From: Mesotaenium endlicherianum
Lineage: Eukaryota; Streptophyta; Zygnematophyceae; Zygnematales; Mesotaeniaceae
DNA: 64,000 nucleotides
Direction: 5' to 3'
Assembly: GCA_009602735.1 (NCBI GenBank)
Contig: WELA01004839.1
Span: forward strand, 7,730 to 71,729
Positions 35,426 through 47,786 of this stretch are shown piece after piece. Both the position numbers and the translations under genes were made by a program. Positions within the stretch are counted from its first letter, which is position 1; every line of letters begins with the position of its first letter. A model generated the notes under the pieces. That model worked only from the letters and a program-made list of their open reading frames with translations. It was not told the origin of the DNA and searched no databases.

Positions 35426-36049
35426 TGAAGATGCATAGGTTCAATAAGGTGTAACGTTATTCGTTATTGGTGACCCATCATCAGACAACCATACATGTGC
35501 ACTGGAGAGGAATAAAATGTCTTACCCTGCATAGGGCACTATAGAGCCCAAAAAGTAGGGAGGATGAAATGTTGCTATTTATACACCGACAAGGCCTACG
35601 CCCCTAACACCAACACCTAGAAAGTGTACGTGGAACTCTTCAAATTACATGTTAAAAGTGTAACTTTCGTAACCTTTCCATGACACAGCGTCAACTCATG
35701 TACAATGTGATGACAGAGAGGCCTTGCGCTTCTAAGGTGATAATATCTACAAATATTAGGACCTCATGGATGCCCTCATCCGCACAGCTTCCATCACTGG
35801 AGCATCTCAGTGACAATTTTTCCTCGAGATTCTCATTCCTGTCCTTGTTAGTCATATGCAGTGGAAACCAGCAATCATTGACTTTCAACCAAGTATTTTG
35901 CGCGTTTTGCTCAATTCTGGTGCAAAAATCGCTCGCAATATGGATTCTTACCATCTGTGGTGCAGTTGCTTGTTTTCCAACATCTGCTCGTCCCACGAAT
36001 TCTCAAGAAGCTCTGGCGTCCACGTTCTTGTGAACTTGCACTTTTGTCA

Positions 36050-37450
36050 GAACCTTCCACAGGCTCCACAGGGTGGTATATGTGACCACTCCTCAACCAC
36101 ACGAACAATTGAATTCCGCCTGCCCTCTTGTCAGTTTGGGTCTCTGTCGGTTTGTCAAGTTTCAATTATCAATGTTTTTAGGAATTCTTGGTCACCTAAG
36201 AACCAAATTAACAAAGTTCTCAAAAAGAGGAAAGAAGCTTCTACATCCTAGGAGGCTCTTCACCTGAGTTAATACTAACAGGTTCACACTTGACAATAAT
36301 TGTAATTTGTACAAATCACGTCGAAGGAATTGACAAAGGAAACCGAATTCGAAAAAATGTGCCCACACGGGCTTTAGCCTTTTGCTTCACTTTGAGAAGT
36401 ATAAGCTTACAAACTCCAAATTCTACAACAAACCTATGCCAGTCTTGCTGGGCCTCTCACCCTGCCCCCACGCTTGCCAACTCTTCACTGCAAGCTAGAC
36501 TTTCTCATTTCCTTAAGAGTTTCTTGTTATCAATTTGCTGTTGCATTCAACAATTAGACATTCACGACTTCTTAGAAATTTAGTAAGTAAAAAAAAAACT
36601 TACCATTTTAAGTGCTCTTTCCACGCTTGTGGTGGTTGTCCTAATATTGTACCACAATTTCCTAGCATCCAATTTGCAAGTTCAATCTTTGTAGGAAGAT
36701 AATCCTTCTTGGGAAGCCCTCGATTTTAATTTCTTCTGTACAAAGCGTGACAAAGTGAACAGAAGTCTTCAAGCGTTGGCAAAAGCGTACCTTCTTGGGC
36801 TCCTTGTGGCTTTGGGAACTCCTTCTCCTTCGCGTCTTCTCCTTCCTTCTCCTTCTTTTCCTCCCTCCTTCCTTCTCCTTCCTGGCAAATGAGAGGAAAA
36901 ATGAGGTCGAAGTGTGCCAAGCCAAGCACTTGCATGCAGTTAACCTCAAAGTTGTCTTGAGCTTGACTTAGGTCGAGTAAGGCGTCATGTTCAAGTTGCC
37001 TCGTAGGCATTGCGCGTGACAGCCTAACCTCTCGGTGAGTGAGAGTTTTGACATAGCTTTTGAAGATACAACCCATGTCGTGGCCATGGCAAGCTTGCCA
37101 ATGGGCCAAATGCTGAGATGGCCTCATCTCAGCAGTCCTAACTTCGCAGTTGCCGGCGTGGCCATCTCTAGCCTAGCCAAGGGCAGCCCCACGGCTGACC
37201 AAGCAAGTCCCCTACCCAGTTGACTTTTTTGTTTGGTCGTCACTCAATGCGTGTAACGGGGTGGACTTACTTCCGACGCTAACTTTCCATGCCAGCAAGG
37301 TTTAGTTGGTGGGAGTCAATGGTTGACCGTCCGTATTTGGGCGCGCTGTGACTTCCGAGTCCTCCGGGCGCGAGTCGATGGTGGGCGAATCCGGAAGGAG
37401 CGGGGAAGTTGCGACACTCGAATACGCATGTTTAGACTAAGTAGGCTACC
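36050..37450 (-). repeat. Unclassified interspersed repeat, copy A
   Basis: On the minus strand this is homologous to copy B (49250-50650, plus strand) over more than 1 kb with many differences. The best-conserved part is near 36660-36880. It encodes a Lys/Glu-rich stretch followed by KEFP(K/R)PQ and TL(L/M)PTLEDF. Further on both copies share PQA.K.HLKW followed at once by a GT splice donor (GTAAGT in A, GTGAGT in B). This points to an old, spliced coding sequence spread as a repeat. I could not assign it to a transposon class. The sequence from 35426 to 36050 may belong to the same copy and shows nothing else. Ends are approximate. Confidence 0.6.
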
Positions 37451-38763
37451 AAGTGACAAGGTAAGCTAGTAAAATACTAATAACCACTCTATGTCCTCTA
37501 GGAATAGTGGTATATTACGACCTACATTACAAAGCAATTTTAGCACGTAGTATGTGTCTCCCTATCCTCCTCTTTGTCCTTTCTTCTTCCCACTTTCGTA
37601 CCCACTTCTTCCGTACCTGGCTCTCATCCTTAGACTGCATAACTTTGTTACCCCATTAATTACAAATAGGTACCAAATCTGCTGAAAATTTGTGGGACAG
37701 TGATGAGTGACACATTCTCGTCGAATTTGCTCTGATCCACTTTAATATCGTCCTCGTTTGATGCATCTTGGGCATTGTAGCAAACATCCACAAGATTGTT
37801 CATGACCTTTATCTGGGTGCGAGGGCCCTCTCCTAATTTTCGTATGTCTTCAATGCCCCTGTTGCGCTTGAGCTTCTGCCAATTTTTAGAACCTGCCATT
37901 TTGCCTTCGCGAGTCGTTAAACTGTGCACCAGCTTAAACTGTGCACCAGCTTCCAAGTGCGGCAGCGTTCCATGTCGCGTACCTTCAATATTCGCGGTTG
38001 ATGCACATTCAAATGTCAAGCCATGGACTTGTAAAGCGCAAGAAAAAAAACACAGCTCCAACTATATTACCAGGCATAAACCACTAAATATGCCGCCCAC
38101 CCAAAATTATGAGAATAAAATTGACTAATTATCAACAGTGATGCTCAAATACTCCTACTCTAGAGTTCACAGACAATGTAGTACACATCAACTTCCTCTA
38201 AAGTTGACATTCGTAACTTGCAGGAGCCTCTATTAAGCAGGTGCTGCAAGTACACCATCTCCATTTAAGCCGCATGCTTTAACCTGCAATATTAAGAGAA
38301 CAGAAAGCGACGTCAACTAAAACTCGAGAAATCCAAAATTGAAGGAACCACGTAAACGTCAAAATATACCATCTACCCCTTGTCTTGCTTTAACACAGAG
38401 ACATTCCACACCTTCAAATACGGGAGTATCGCACAAATCCTCACCTCTAGGATTTGCTGAGGCAGCTGCAAGCCACTAAAGGTTCAACTTGCTACCTGAG
38501 GATTGCACACAACAGAGCACAAATGCAGCACAATCATATCACATGCATGTGCCTGTATGTGCACATGTGTGTGTGCACATGTTGGAAGCACAGAAGATTG
38601 GATATTTAAGGTTTATGGATGGCTGGATGAAATAAATAGAGCCTGGGGGACGCAAGGTGTACACATATTTGAGACACTGAATACTTCAACAACTACCAGA
38701 AAAGCCATACAATGTCAAGTCAATAAATATCACTGAGGCAAGACGCGCTTTAATAGGTAATAC
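37451..38763. other. No gene recognised
   Basis: Mixed sequence. A 133-codon minus-strand frame (37660-38061) contains a Lys-rich stretch but matches no family I know, and an overlapping plus-strand frame is as long. A short CA/TG-rich stretch lies near 38540-38585. Confidence 0.35.
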
Positions 38764-38830
38764 CTGAATGAACATAAGCGCAATAAGAACAAAGAGACCA
38801 ATAAAGTCACCAGTTGTATCGAAGGGGTAC
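38764..38830 (-). CDS. Candidate lone exon of a membrane protein, unrecognised
   Basis: A 67-base segment with a CAG acceptor and a GTA donor, encoding YPFDTTGDFIGLFVLIALMF plus two residues. The composition (a short polar turn followed by a strongly hydrophobic helix) looks like a real transmembrane exon. I could not connect it to other exons with confidence. Possible partners on the same strand lie at 40.6-41.8 kb (for example a segment ending TLKLGFLP before a GTAGGC donor near 41780), but none is recognisable. Confidence 0.3.
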
Positions 38831-41373
38831 CTGGAGGTGCAGCATGAACGCAACACCCGGCCTCCTCTCGGTCCTCCTCCTCAGCTCCTCACTAGCTGCA
38901 CTTTACAGTCGATAAACGGGGCAAAACAATCATCACCGCACAAACAAGTACCAATCCTTGGATCCTACTACAACTGTAAACTGAAAGAGAGAACAGCTTC
39001 TGATAGAAACATTCTGATCAATCAGCAAGGTACTTTCTTGTCCATTGTTGTCGTCTCTCGTCACAACCTCCTTTCAAGGCTTTAAGAAGGACCAAACGAA
39101 ACAATGCCTGATGGGACGGGCGTGGCAACTCCCATGGCAACTCTGTTTGAGAGTGACAGTATGACATCCACACTTCAATCATAGCATATGTGTAGCTGCC
39201 ACGCATAATACATTTTATGATACTTCCAACAAACTACCCAAGTACATGGGGTCCAAGTATCATGTAAGTAGCACGTATCACAAAGTAGGATATACTCTTG
39301 TTTACATTCACAGGATGTGCAAGAAACTGAATGCTTGTGAGCAAAGGTACCCAAGACAGATGGCCACCAAAGGAAAAGGTGGCCCTTCTGAGGTCTGCTG
39401 TACGCGCGCCCCTCTACCAAGAAAAGGGACTGAATTTACTATTGTTACATGCATCCCATTCCTTGACATTAGCACCACAATATCGACACTTGGCACGTAG
39501 TCACCGCCTCGGAAGATACCTCTTCCATCGGCCACGCCAAGGGCCAAGGTTGCACACCACGACAGCCATCCATCGCATTCCCGTTAGTTGCACTCAGCGA
39601 CTGCTGAGCCACTCAGCAATCCAATTTTTCAAACCGGTGACCCTTGACCCTTCAACGATCGTATCGGGTGACTTACGAAATGAATCATGCAGCACACGAG
39701 CGGTAGGTGTTGGCTATTATCCAGGCTTTGCTATGTGGACGGTTAATGTGTCCCAATTGAACTGCCAGGCTGTTGCGGGTCGGGCCATTGACTAATGACT
39801 GCTCCTGCTAGAGACGACCTGCACGTACAGCGCACGACGCACGCACCTTCCTCGGCGCGGCCGTGACAGAGAAGCGCCACAAGGCGAACCTCCTCAAACA
39901 CGTCCAGCTGCTCCTCGGACGCGCCTATCGCCTGCACACACGCACGTTTGTGCCAGGAGAAGGAAGCAATCACGCATGCAAGATGAAGAGGACTTCGGTA
40001 CTGCCATCGGAGCAAATGTATTAAGCTGCAGATTTCCGATGCACCTATCGCTTGCACATGTACGTATGCAAAAGACAATGGAATGAATATACAAAAGTGC
40101 AGCACCCTAGACAGTGCAAACACGTCCAGCAGCTCCCATGGCCGCCCACATTTTACCATGAAAAGACAGGTCAAGACTGCTTCAATAAGATGAACACATG
40201 CCAGCAGCGATACCATTGGAGCAAACACGCCCTGCAGCTCTCCCCATCCATTCAACGCTCGCATGTGCGCTCAATAGCACCGGGCCTTCGTTAACAACCA
40301 AACCAGCAAACCAAAAGAAGAAAAAAATAGAACACATCCTGCTATGATACTGATGCAAATAGCACCGTTGTTGGGGAGACGAAAGAGCCTTGAATGCAAG
40401 AATGAAGCAGGCTGAGGAGAGTAGCAGGATACAGAAGGGGCTAAAATGAGGGCGGCAAAGCAGTAGCAGCAACAGCACCAGCAGCACCAGCAGCAGCAGG
40501 AGGAAGAGGTGGAAGCGGGACCCGAAGAACAACAGACATCCCGGCATTGGTGCGCGTGTGTGTGCGTAAAGCCACAGTATTCTGCCCGACAGACATCAAG
40601 CTCAACTCCGCTCAAAGCAGTTTCTGCGTGGCACGGCCCACATGAGCGTAAGACAAGGCCTGTATAGCAGGCACGGCCACCAGAAGCCAAGATGCACATT
40701 TGTTGTACCTGGCTTACCGAATGAAGATGCGCTGAGAAGCATAATACATGCGTGCGCCGAGGGCAAACCTTGAGGTGAGAGATGTTATAGGGGGGCGCCA
40801 GGTGGCGGCACACCGAAGCGGGATCATCCTCGCCCCTTGCCGCCATGGCCCTCACCATCTGGTGAGCCCCCCTCCCCAAAAAGGTAGAGAGTATAAATAC
40901 GGAGAGACAGAAGATGAAGAGGTGCTACCAGGATCACAGCTGTCGCGCTTTTTGGGCATTCTCGTCCTCCAGGTTTTCCTGGTGAGAACAACGCCTGGAC
41001 TTAGAACATGCAAAACTTGCTTTTCGTAGCATTGCCCATAAAGAAACAAATCGCCACTGCAGGCCATAGGGTGAATCTGCCGTGATGTTCGCTTCAGATG
41101 GGGAAAGAGACAGAGAAAGCAAAGCAGCGTTCTGGGCCAAGAAGGGTCATAAGAGAACTCTGAAGCACATGATAGACGCTCAGACGAAAGCAGAACAAGG
41201 AGGGGAGGAAAAGGGTACAAGGATAGCGAGGGCGACCCAGAGGGCAGAACGTGAGCAAAGCCCAGCCTAACATGCTGTTGACTCGCGCAACACCCAACTC
41301 AGGAATTACCTCTGTGAACCCAAGCTCACTCGCAGTACAGACCCACAAGTCCAATCAGTACACCCCCCCCCCN

Positions 41374-41408
<35 letters not shown>

Positions 41409-41409
41409 T
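41374..41409. repeat. (CT)n(CA)n microsatellite
   Basis: A run of CT repeats passes directly into CA repeats, just after a poly-C run and a single N. A likely assembly trouble spot. Confidence 0.9.
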
Positions 41410-42118
41410 GCGCACGCATGCCTGCGCACGCACAGAAAGCCACACAGGCAGGCACGCACGCGCGCATGCACACTCTCTCTCACACGCCTGTGCAGACATG
41501 ATGAAGTACAGATGCATAAGTTACATGTCCACTCACTCACAATGCAAAGAGGCATTCACAGAAATGCATACGAGTTGCGTATGACACGCACAACAGAGCA
41601 TAGAATGTTCATGGACGCACACAATTCTCGTCTCAGTTTGCAGATATGTAGAACCCCAGCTCTGGAATAACAAGGCAATAAGCACAAACTTGAAGTTCCT
41701 TCGATGTGCTAAGGTTAGAAGGCAGGCGCGCGGGCGTATGCATGAGCACAAAGAGGAAGCCTACGGGAAGGAAGCCCAGCTTGAGCGTGGCGCGGCGCTC
41801 GCTCTCCTGGCCGTGCACTCTGCCAGTATTGAAAGCAAAACAACGTTAGAAAACACGAGTCAAGATGAAGGAACAAGACTTCGACATACAAAAAAAGAAA
41901 ATGTTGAGATCATAAGTAGACAAGGGAGAAGAAAAGCGGAGGAGAAAATTTCACCACTGCAACGTGCCCCACATGCACACAGGCGCGCGCTAACACGCAC
42001 ACTCACACGCACAAACACAGACATACTCGAGCAGGAGCATTGATGCAACCTAACCACCTTTCTGTTACTATAGTTGCCTCATACACATCCACCTACTCTC
42101 ACGCATGTTTGCGCGCAG

Positions 42119-42138
42119 ACACACACACGCACGCACGC

Positions 42139-42193
<55 letters not shown>
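42119..42193. repeat. (CA)n microsatellite, about 75 bp
   Basis: Uninterrupted AC dinucleotides from about 42144 to 42193, preceded by CA/CG-alternating sequence. It lies 120 bp beyond the stop codon of the TTC38 gene. Confidence 0.95.
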
Positions 42194-42195
<2 letters not shown>

Positions 42196-42312
42196 CTGGC
42201 TGGAATTCACTACTCTAAACCGCAGGGCTGGTGCCCACTGTCTTCTCCAAAAGAAATCAGCACAGGGCACTGAATGTGGGTGCGCTTATTCTTTTCTGAG
42301 CATGTGGAAGGC

Positions 42313-45300
42313 TTACAGCGACTCAAGGGACTCGATCAGCTTGGCGACGTCGTGAGAGCGGCGCAGGCGGGCAAGCGCCCACACCACCAACAGCTCAAGG
42401 AGCAGGTCCCTACCGCCCACCTCCTGCCACCCATCCTCGCAGCCAAAGATCAAGTGTGAGTTTGAATCAAGCACAGTGGAGGTTTCGAGTGCCGGTCAAC
42501 ATTGGTCCAAGTGGCAATCAAGGGCCTTACTTTGGTCAGAACCAGACCAGCACGGCGCTGAAGACAAATATGGGGTTCAATCTCAGGTTGCAAGTGGAAC
42601 TATTGAAACCATGAGGAAAAAGTACACAAAAAGTACACAACTAATCCCTACCAGATGTTGTGGGTGTGTTAAGGGCAAATAGAGACCATAGCGCTTTTGA
42701 GCTCGCTTGCTGACGCTGGCGCGAGGCATGGTGAAATAAGGAGCCACAAAATCAACACTGAAAATAGGTACATAAAAAGTACCAGAAATCACAAACTACA
42801 CTTCAAACACACAGTGTTTGTGCCTAGTTCTGCCTGCTTGTCTAAAATTTGCCGTATGTGGGAAGCAAAGATGTGGACATGAGAGGGGCAGGTGCACGAG
42901 GAGGAGCCAAGATGGAAGAACTCCCAAAGGAGACAATAATGTGGACGCTGCTATTTATGACGATGATCACAAAAGGAGAAGGAGCAGGAGGAGGAGGAGG
43001 AGGAGGAGGAGGAGGAGGAGAAGGAGGAGAGGACAAGAAAAGGGAGAGTGCAACACGGCACAGTCATAAGGAGAAGCTACTTGGCGAGACCACGGAGAGG
43101 GGGCCTTGACAGCAGCTAGAGGCAGAGCATGCGCGCAAGATTTGCCAACCATCACATCAGGCAGGGAGAATTGCACACGTGCACATGTGGAGACTACATG
43201 GTTGCCGGTTACAGATGTCTGGCCACTGGTGGGGGTGCCAACGTGCATATGCTTACGCATACGTGCGTGCACTTTACCAGTCATACAAATAAAACGTGAT
43301 GCCCAAGCAGAGACTCCAAAGACTAAAACTTCTCACTTCGCTCCAACAATGTGAAACATCGTAGGACGGTGCCGATCGGCACAACATATACACACATGGT
43401 TTGCCATCAAATCCGCAACACAACAGTTTTAAAAACTTGCACCTTCAATCTAAGAGGGAGCGGCGAAGCAATCAAAAGCCGATGCTTCTGTGTTCAAGTA
43501 CAAGCACCGAGTGGAGCCTCTGGCTATCACGCGTGCAACACAGAAGGTGCAGAGGGCCTGGCTGAGCAGAGGGCAGGGAGGGAATGCTGCTCACATGACA
43601 GGCAGCGTGCTGCACGACATCTGGCAACCTCGAGTCGACGCAGGTCGTCAGATCCCGCAGATCCAAGCGCAGGAGAAGGCCGAGCGCATTCAATTGGTCC
43701 TGCTCACGCCGTATGTGAAGCTCTGCTGACTTCAGAAACCTGTTTTATATTACACTGCAGCTCTCGGACCTCCGTCCAGATGGGAAAGGGAGCCTGCTCC
43801 GTCTCCAGAGAAAAGGTGCCGAGATGGAGCGAGGGGGAGCGCGGGAGGGAGGGCGCATGGGAGGGCGCGTGGGAGGGCGGGAGGGAGGATGGGGGAGAGA
43901 GAGAGGGAGGAGGGAGCGAGGGAGAAATATACTGAGGGACGGAGGAAGACCCCCAAGGGCAAAACCTGAGCAGCCCTCATCCAATCCCACCCCATCCCAC
44001 CCTTGTTTGCAACTTGATCGTTGATAAGCACTATCAACAGTTTCAAGTCTGACGAGCCGAAAGCTCTGCCATTGGAAGTAATCAAAGAACGCCAAAATTA
44101 TGATATGGAGAAGTAGACCCGTTCAGGTCGATTTCAATCTCCCGCGCTGCTTGAGCACAAGGAAGTGGGTCTGCATAATAGCGGAAACAAGGCGGAAAGG
44201 AAGGAAGCAATGGTTGCACAGCAGGAAGAGGGACGGAGATGATGCAGACAGGGAGGAAGGTGGGCGCTCCCCACAACGCCCGGAAGAAAAAAGCATCATG
44301 GTGAGGGTTATCCCAAAGGGACCTGGGGGCTGCTTTTGTCACCGAGAGGCGCCCCCCAAACGTGCGTGTCATAGATGTCTAGGACGGCTTGCTGCGGGCA
44401 CGGGGGCTGCCAGGCCTCCAGGTGGCACAAGGCCATGTGCCACCAGTTGTGTATGTACCTGCAGCACAGGTGTTGCTTTCACGTGTCATACCGCTTTCCT
44501 CTCGTATTCCACAGTGAAAGAAGATAAGAAGAGCATCACTGTTACACCCTCGACCCACAGCTTGTTTCTTTAAAGGTAAGTCTGCGCTTCATGCGTACCC
44601 TTACCCTACCTCCACCAGGATTCGCGCACTCAGAGTTCAGGGTTCAGGTTTCAGAGGAAATTCGTGCGCGTGTGAGTGACCTTCGGTGCCTCCTCATTCC
44701 TGTGGACGGCACTGGCCTGATGCATACGCTACTAGTAGGTCATTCATCTGACGAGCACCCGCCTCGTAGACAGATGTCAGGCTTTGGTGCTTGAGTAGAC
44801 AGCCCCTGCTGGGCTCAGACACAAAGCGAGAGGGCGAGAGGGTCACGCGCTCAACTGGCATGAGGAAGCATTTTATGTATTCGCGAGGGCAACTGACCAT
44901 TTAGACTGTCCTCCAAATCCAGCCATGAAAGGACTCGCTTGCATGCGAGCACATAAGGTAACTGAGTGATGGTAACTGCGTGATGATTTAGTATTCTCCC
45001 AACACAATGATGATGTCCAAGATATCCACAAGGAGATCCTCTCCCAAGTGTCATTCTCTGTTCTCGGTAGTAGCGCCCAGTTGCATCATTTACCCCAAGC
45101 AACCCCGAGTGTTAGAACTGAAGAATTCATCTCAAGAGAATCTGACAAGAGTCCGCATAAGCACATGTGTGCAAGAATGCGCGCACGCACCGCACGCTTA
45201 AAAGACTCACATGAAGGAGCAGCAGCTGCTCCAGCTGGCGGCCCACGACTGCATGAGCTCCAGGGCTTGCTGGAATTGACACCTGTCGTGCAACACATGG

Positions 45301-47734
45301 CACAGCTGCGCAAGAAAAAGCACGAAACGAAAGCGATGACGCACGACCAGAATGGATCAATACAACATAATAATCCTCCCTCCCTCTCCCCCTCTGCCCC
45401 TTTCATACCCCCGGAGTGCCTCTGACTCTCTGAATACCTTCCACTCTACCTCTCTTCCGCCTCCCCCCCTTCTGTGAAAACTATCCGACACTGTATACCC
45501 CTGCTGTTTTTTTGCCGTCGCCATCACCCGGTGCTACCAATGGACAGCGTTTCTTTATCTTCAAAATAACGCACATCGTGAGCCGAGCAAACGCTAGAAG
45601 GCAGCAAACACATGAGAAGGCGGGGACCTCTGACGACTGCTAAGTCTCAAGGGGCTGCCGAGCAGAGAGCACAGGGAGGTGGCACAGCACCACCTGCTCA
45701 CGTCAAGTCTGCTCATTGCCTTTCTTCGAGGGTGGCAGTGCCTGCTACAAGCACTCGGGAAAGTGCGGACGCGTAGAGTTGCGTTGCTGAGTAAGACCCC
45801 TCGTGCTCCTCTTTGCGTGCCGCATCTCTCGCTGCCACACAAGTTTCACGCAGCTCTCAGCTTCATCTCACTTGTTGGCAATACGGTCACATGTCGGAGC
45901 AAGTAGCATGGGCATGTTCAGATGCCGTCTCAAACCCCTAACCCTACCCCTCACCAACCCTAGCTACACCTTGACTCTAGCTTTACCATTGCCTTTCAAC
46001 TAGACACAAGTCTACAAGATTTCTCCGTTTAACCCACAAATGGGCTGCAACTGCAATGCGTGCACCGTACGTTGCAAGAGACACCACGACCCTGTGCATC
46101 CTCCCAGCAAACCCCCCCACTCCACAAACCCTACGCCCTGGCCCCTAGGCTGAGAGCAGGGCAGCAGCGTCGCGCACCGCGTGCTGCGCCCAGGCGTCGT
46201 GCGGACAGATGGCGAGCCCCTGGCGCGCGCTGGCCTCCGCCTCCGCCTGGTGTGCCCGCCCGCACTCCAGCAGCGCAAACGCGCGCATGCCGTCCACGAA
46301 CGCGCGCCCCCTGTTGGCCCCCACTGCCTGAGCGCGCGGGAGGCGAGGCACAGCCAGTCGTGAGTGCAGTGGCAACACAACTCTTGGGGCTCGCTTGCAG
46401 AGCAGGGCGTGTGCTTGCAAACACATGCATGGCAATCTACACAGGCACGCACACACACATACACGCATGCTCGCTTGCGTGCAAACGCATATGCCCTTGT
46501 GCACAAAATCACGCATGGGCGCACACGAGGCCGCACGACAACCAGCGAGCGCAGGGGCGGGCGGGCGGGCGAGGGCGAGGGCGTTACAACGTCGGCAAGC
46601 TCCAGCATGATGTCAGCGCGGCCGCAGTAGAAGGCCAGCGTTTGCGCTCTCTTGAGGGCTCCCAGGTCCCGCGGGAACCGCCTCACCAGCTGCAGCACCA
46701 CAGCACGCCAGGCAGCACAGACAACGCAGCCCCCCCCGCATCAGCCAAGTGACTGATCCACCGCACCACCACAACTTGACAGCAGCGCGGTCAGCAGCAC
46801 ACCTGCGAGGTCACAATACAAGACCTCCTTCCCTCCTCCCCCCCTCTCACCCGAGTGACTGGCCAGCTGCAGCAAGCACCACAGCGTGACGGCGCACCAC
46901 ACCCGCACAATCGCAACAACCCCCCCGCCTCCCCCCCCTCCCGGATNNNNNNCCGCCTCCCCCCCCTCCCGGATCCCCGGTCCCCCGTCCCCGGTTGACC
47001 ATAGTCAGGAGCACAGTGCAGCACGCCCCACAGCTGCGGAACCATCTCACTCTCGGAAAAATACACGAGTTCATACGGTTCTGACGAACCCTTGTATTCA
47101 TCGTCCGACCTTCACTACTTGCAAGTGTCCCAATGCTCGTGTAAATGACGCGAGGGCAAAAGCCAGGTTTCAAGGAGGTGGGTGAGGGGGTGGGGTTGGG
47201 AAAGGAGGGGCTGCTGACCTGGCGGTGCGTCTCAAACATCTCAGAAGTGCTGCCCCGGGACCACGCCAGGATGGATTCCAGGACTGCCACCTCGTAGTCG
47301 GTGGCGCCAGCCTGGCAAGGTAGCAAGGAAATTTGCTCGTCATGAACACAAGCTCAAGAATGCGCGTGTAACAGAGACAGAGAGAGACAGACTCATGGCG
47401 GCACGTTCTGCACACATGCACATTTGTGTGCGTATATGTGTGTGTGGGTGGTGCGTATGTGTGTGAGGGTGTGCACATGTGTGAGTACCTGTGTGTATGT
47501 GCCTGTGCGTGTTTGCACGTGCACCTGGGTATCTGTGTGCGGATGTACGTGCGTCTGCTAGCGTGCATGTGTGTGCATGTCCATTGGAATACCAATTTAT
47601 GCACGGATGAGATTTGGACAGCATGCACAAGGACCCATTGTCAGCATGACGCAGTCTCCAAAACACACATACATTATCTGTAAAGATATGTACATATATG
47701 TATGCATATATATGTGAATGCATACATATGTGTG

Positions 47735-47786
<52 letters not shown>

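Larger units (their letters stand above)
38831..42312. other. No confident gene; simple repeats and weak exon candidates
   Basis: Contains a (CAG)-rich stretch near 40470-40500, a CT/CA microsatellite at 41374-41409 next to a single N at 41373, and the large CA tract at 42119-42193. Several minus-strand segments look like exons by their splice signals but encode nothing I recognise. Confidence 0.35.

Noticed and set aside
40182-40879. Leucine/cysteine-rich minus-strand frames
   Set aside because: They come from a CAG/CTG-type simple repeat; the open frame is a by-product of the repeat.
45925-45975. Possible interstitial telomere (CCCTAACCCTACCC...)
   Set aside because: Only a few imperfect units lie within a TTC38 intron; too short and degenerate to call a telomere.
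46850-46930. Extra TTC38 exon candidate (minus strand, VWCAVTLWCLLQLASHSG before a GTGAGA donor)
   Set aside because: The exons on either side (ending ETHRQ and starting LVRRFPRD) join directly in phase and match the family without it.
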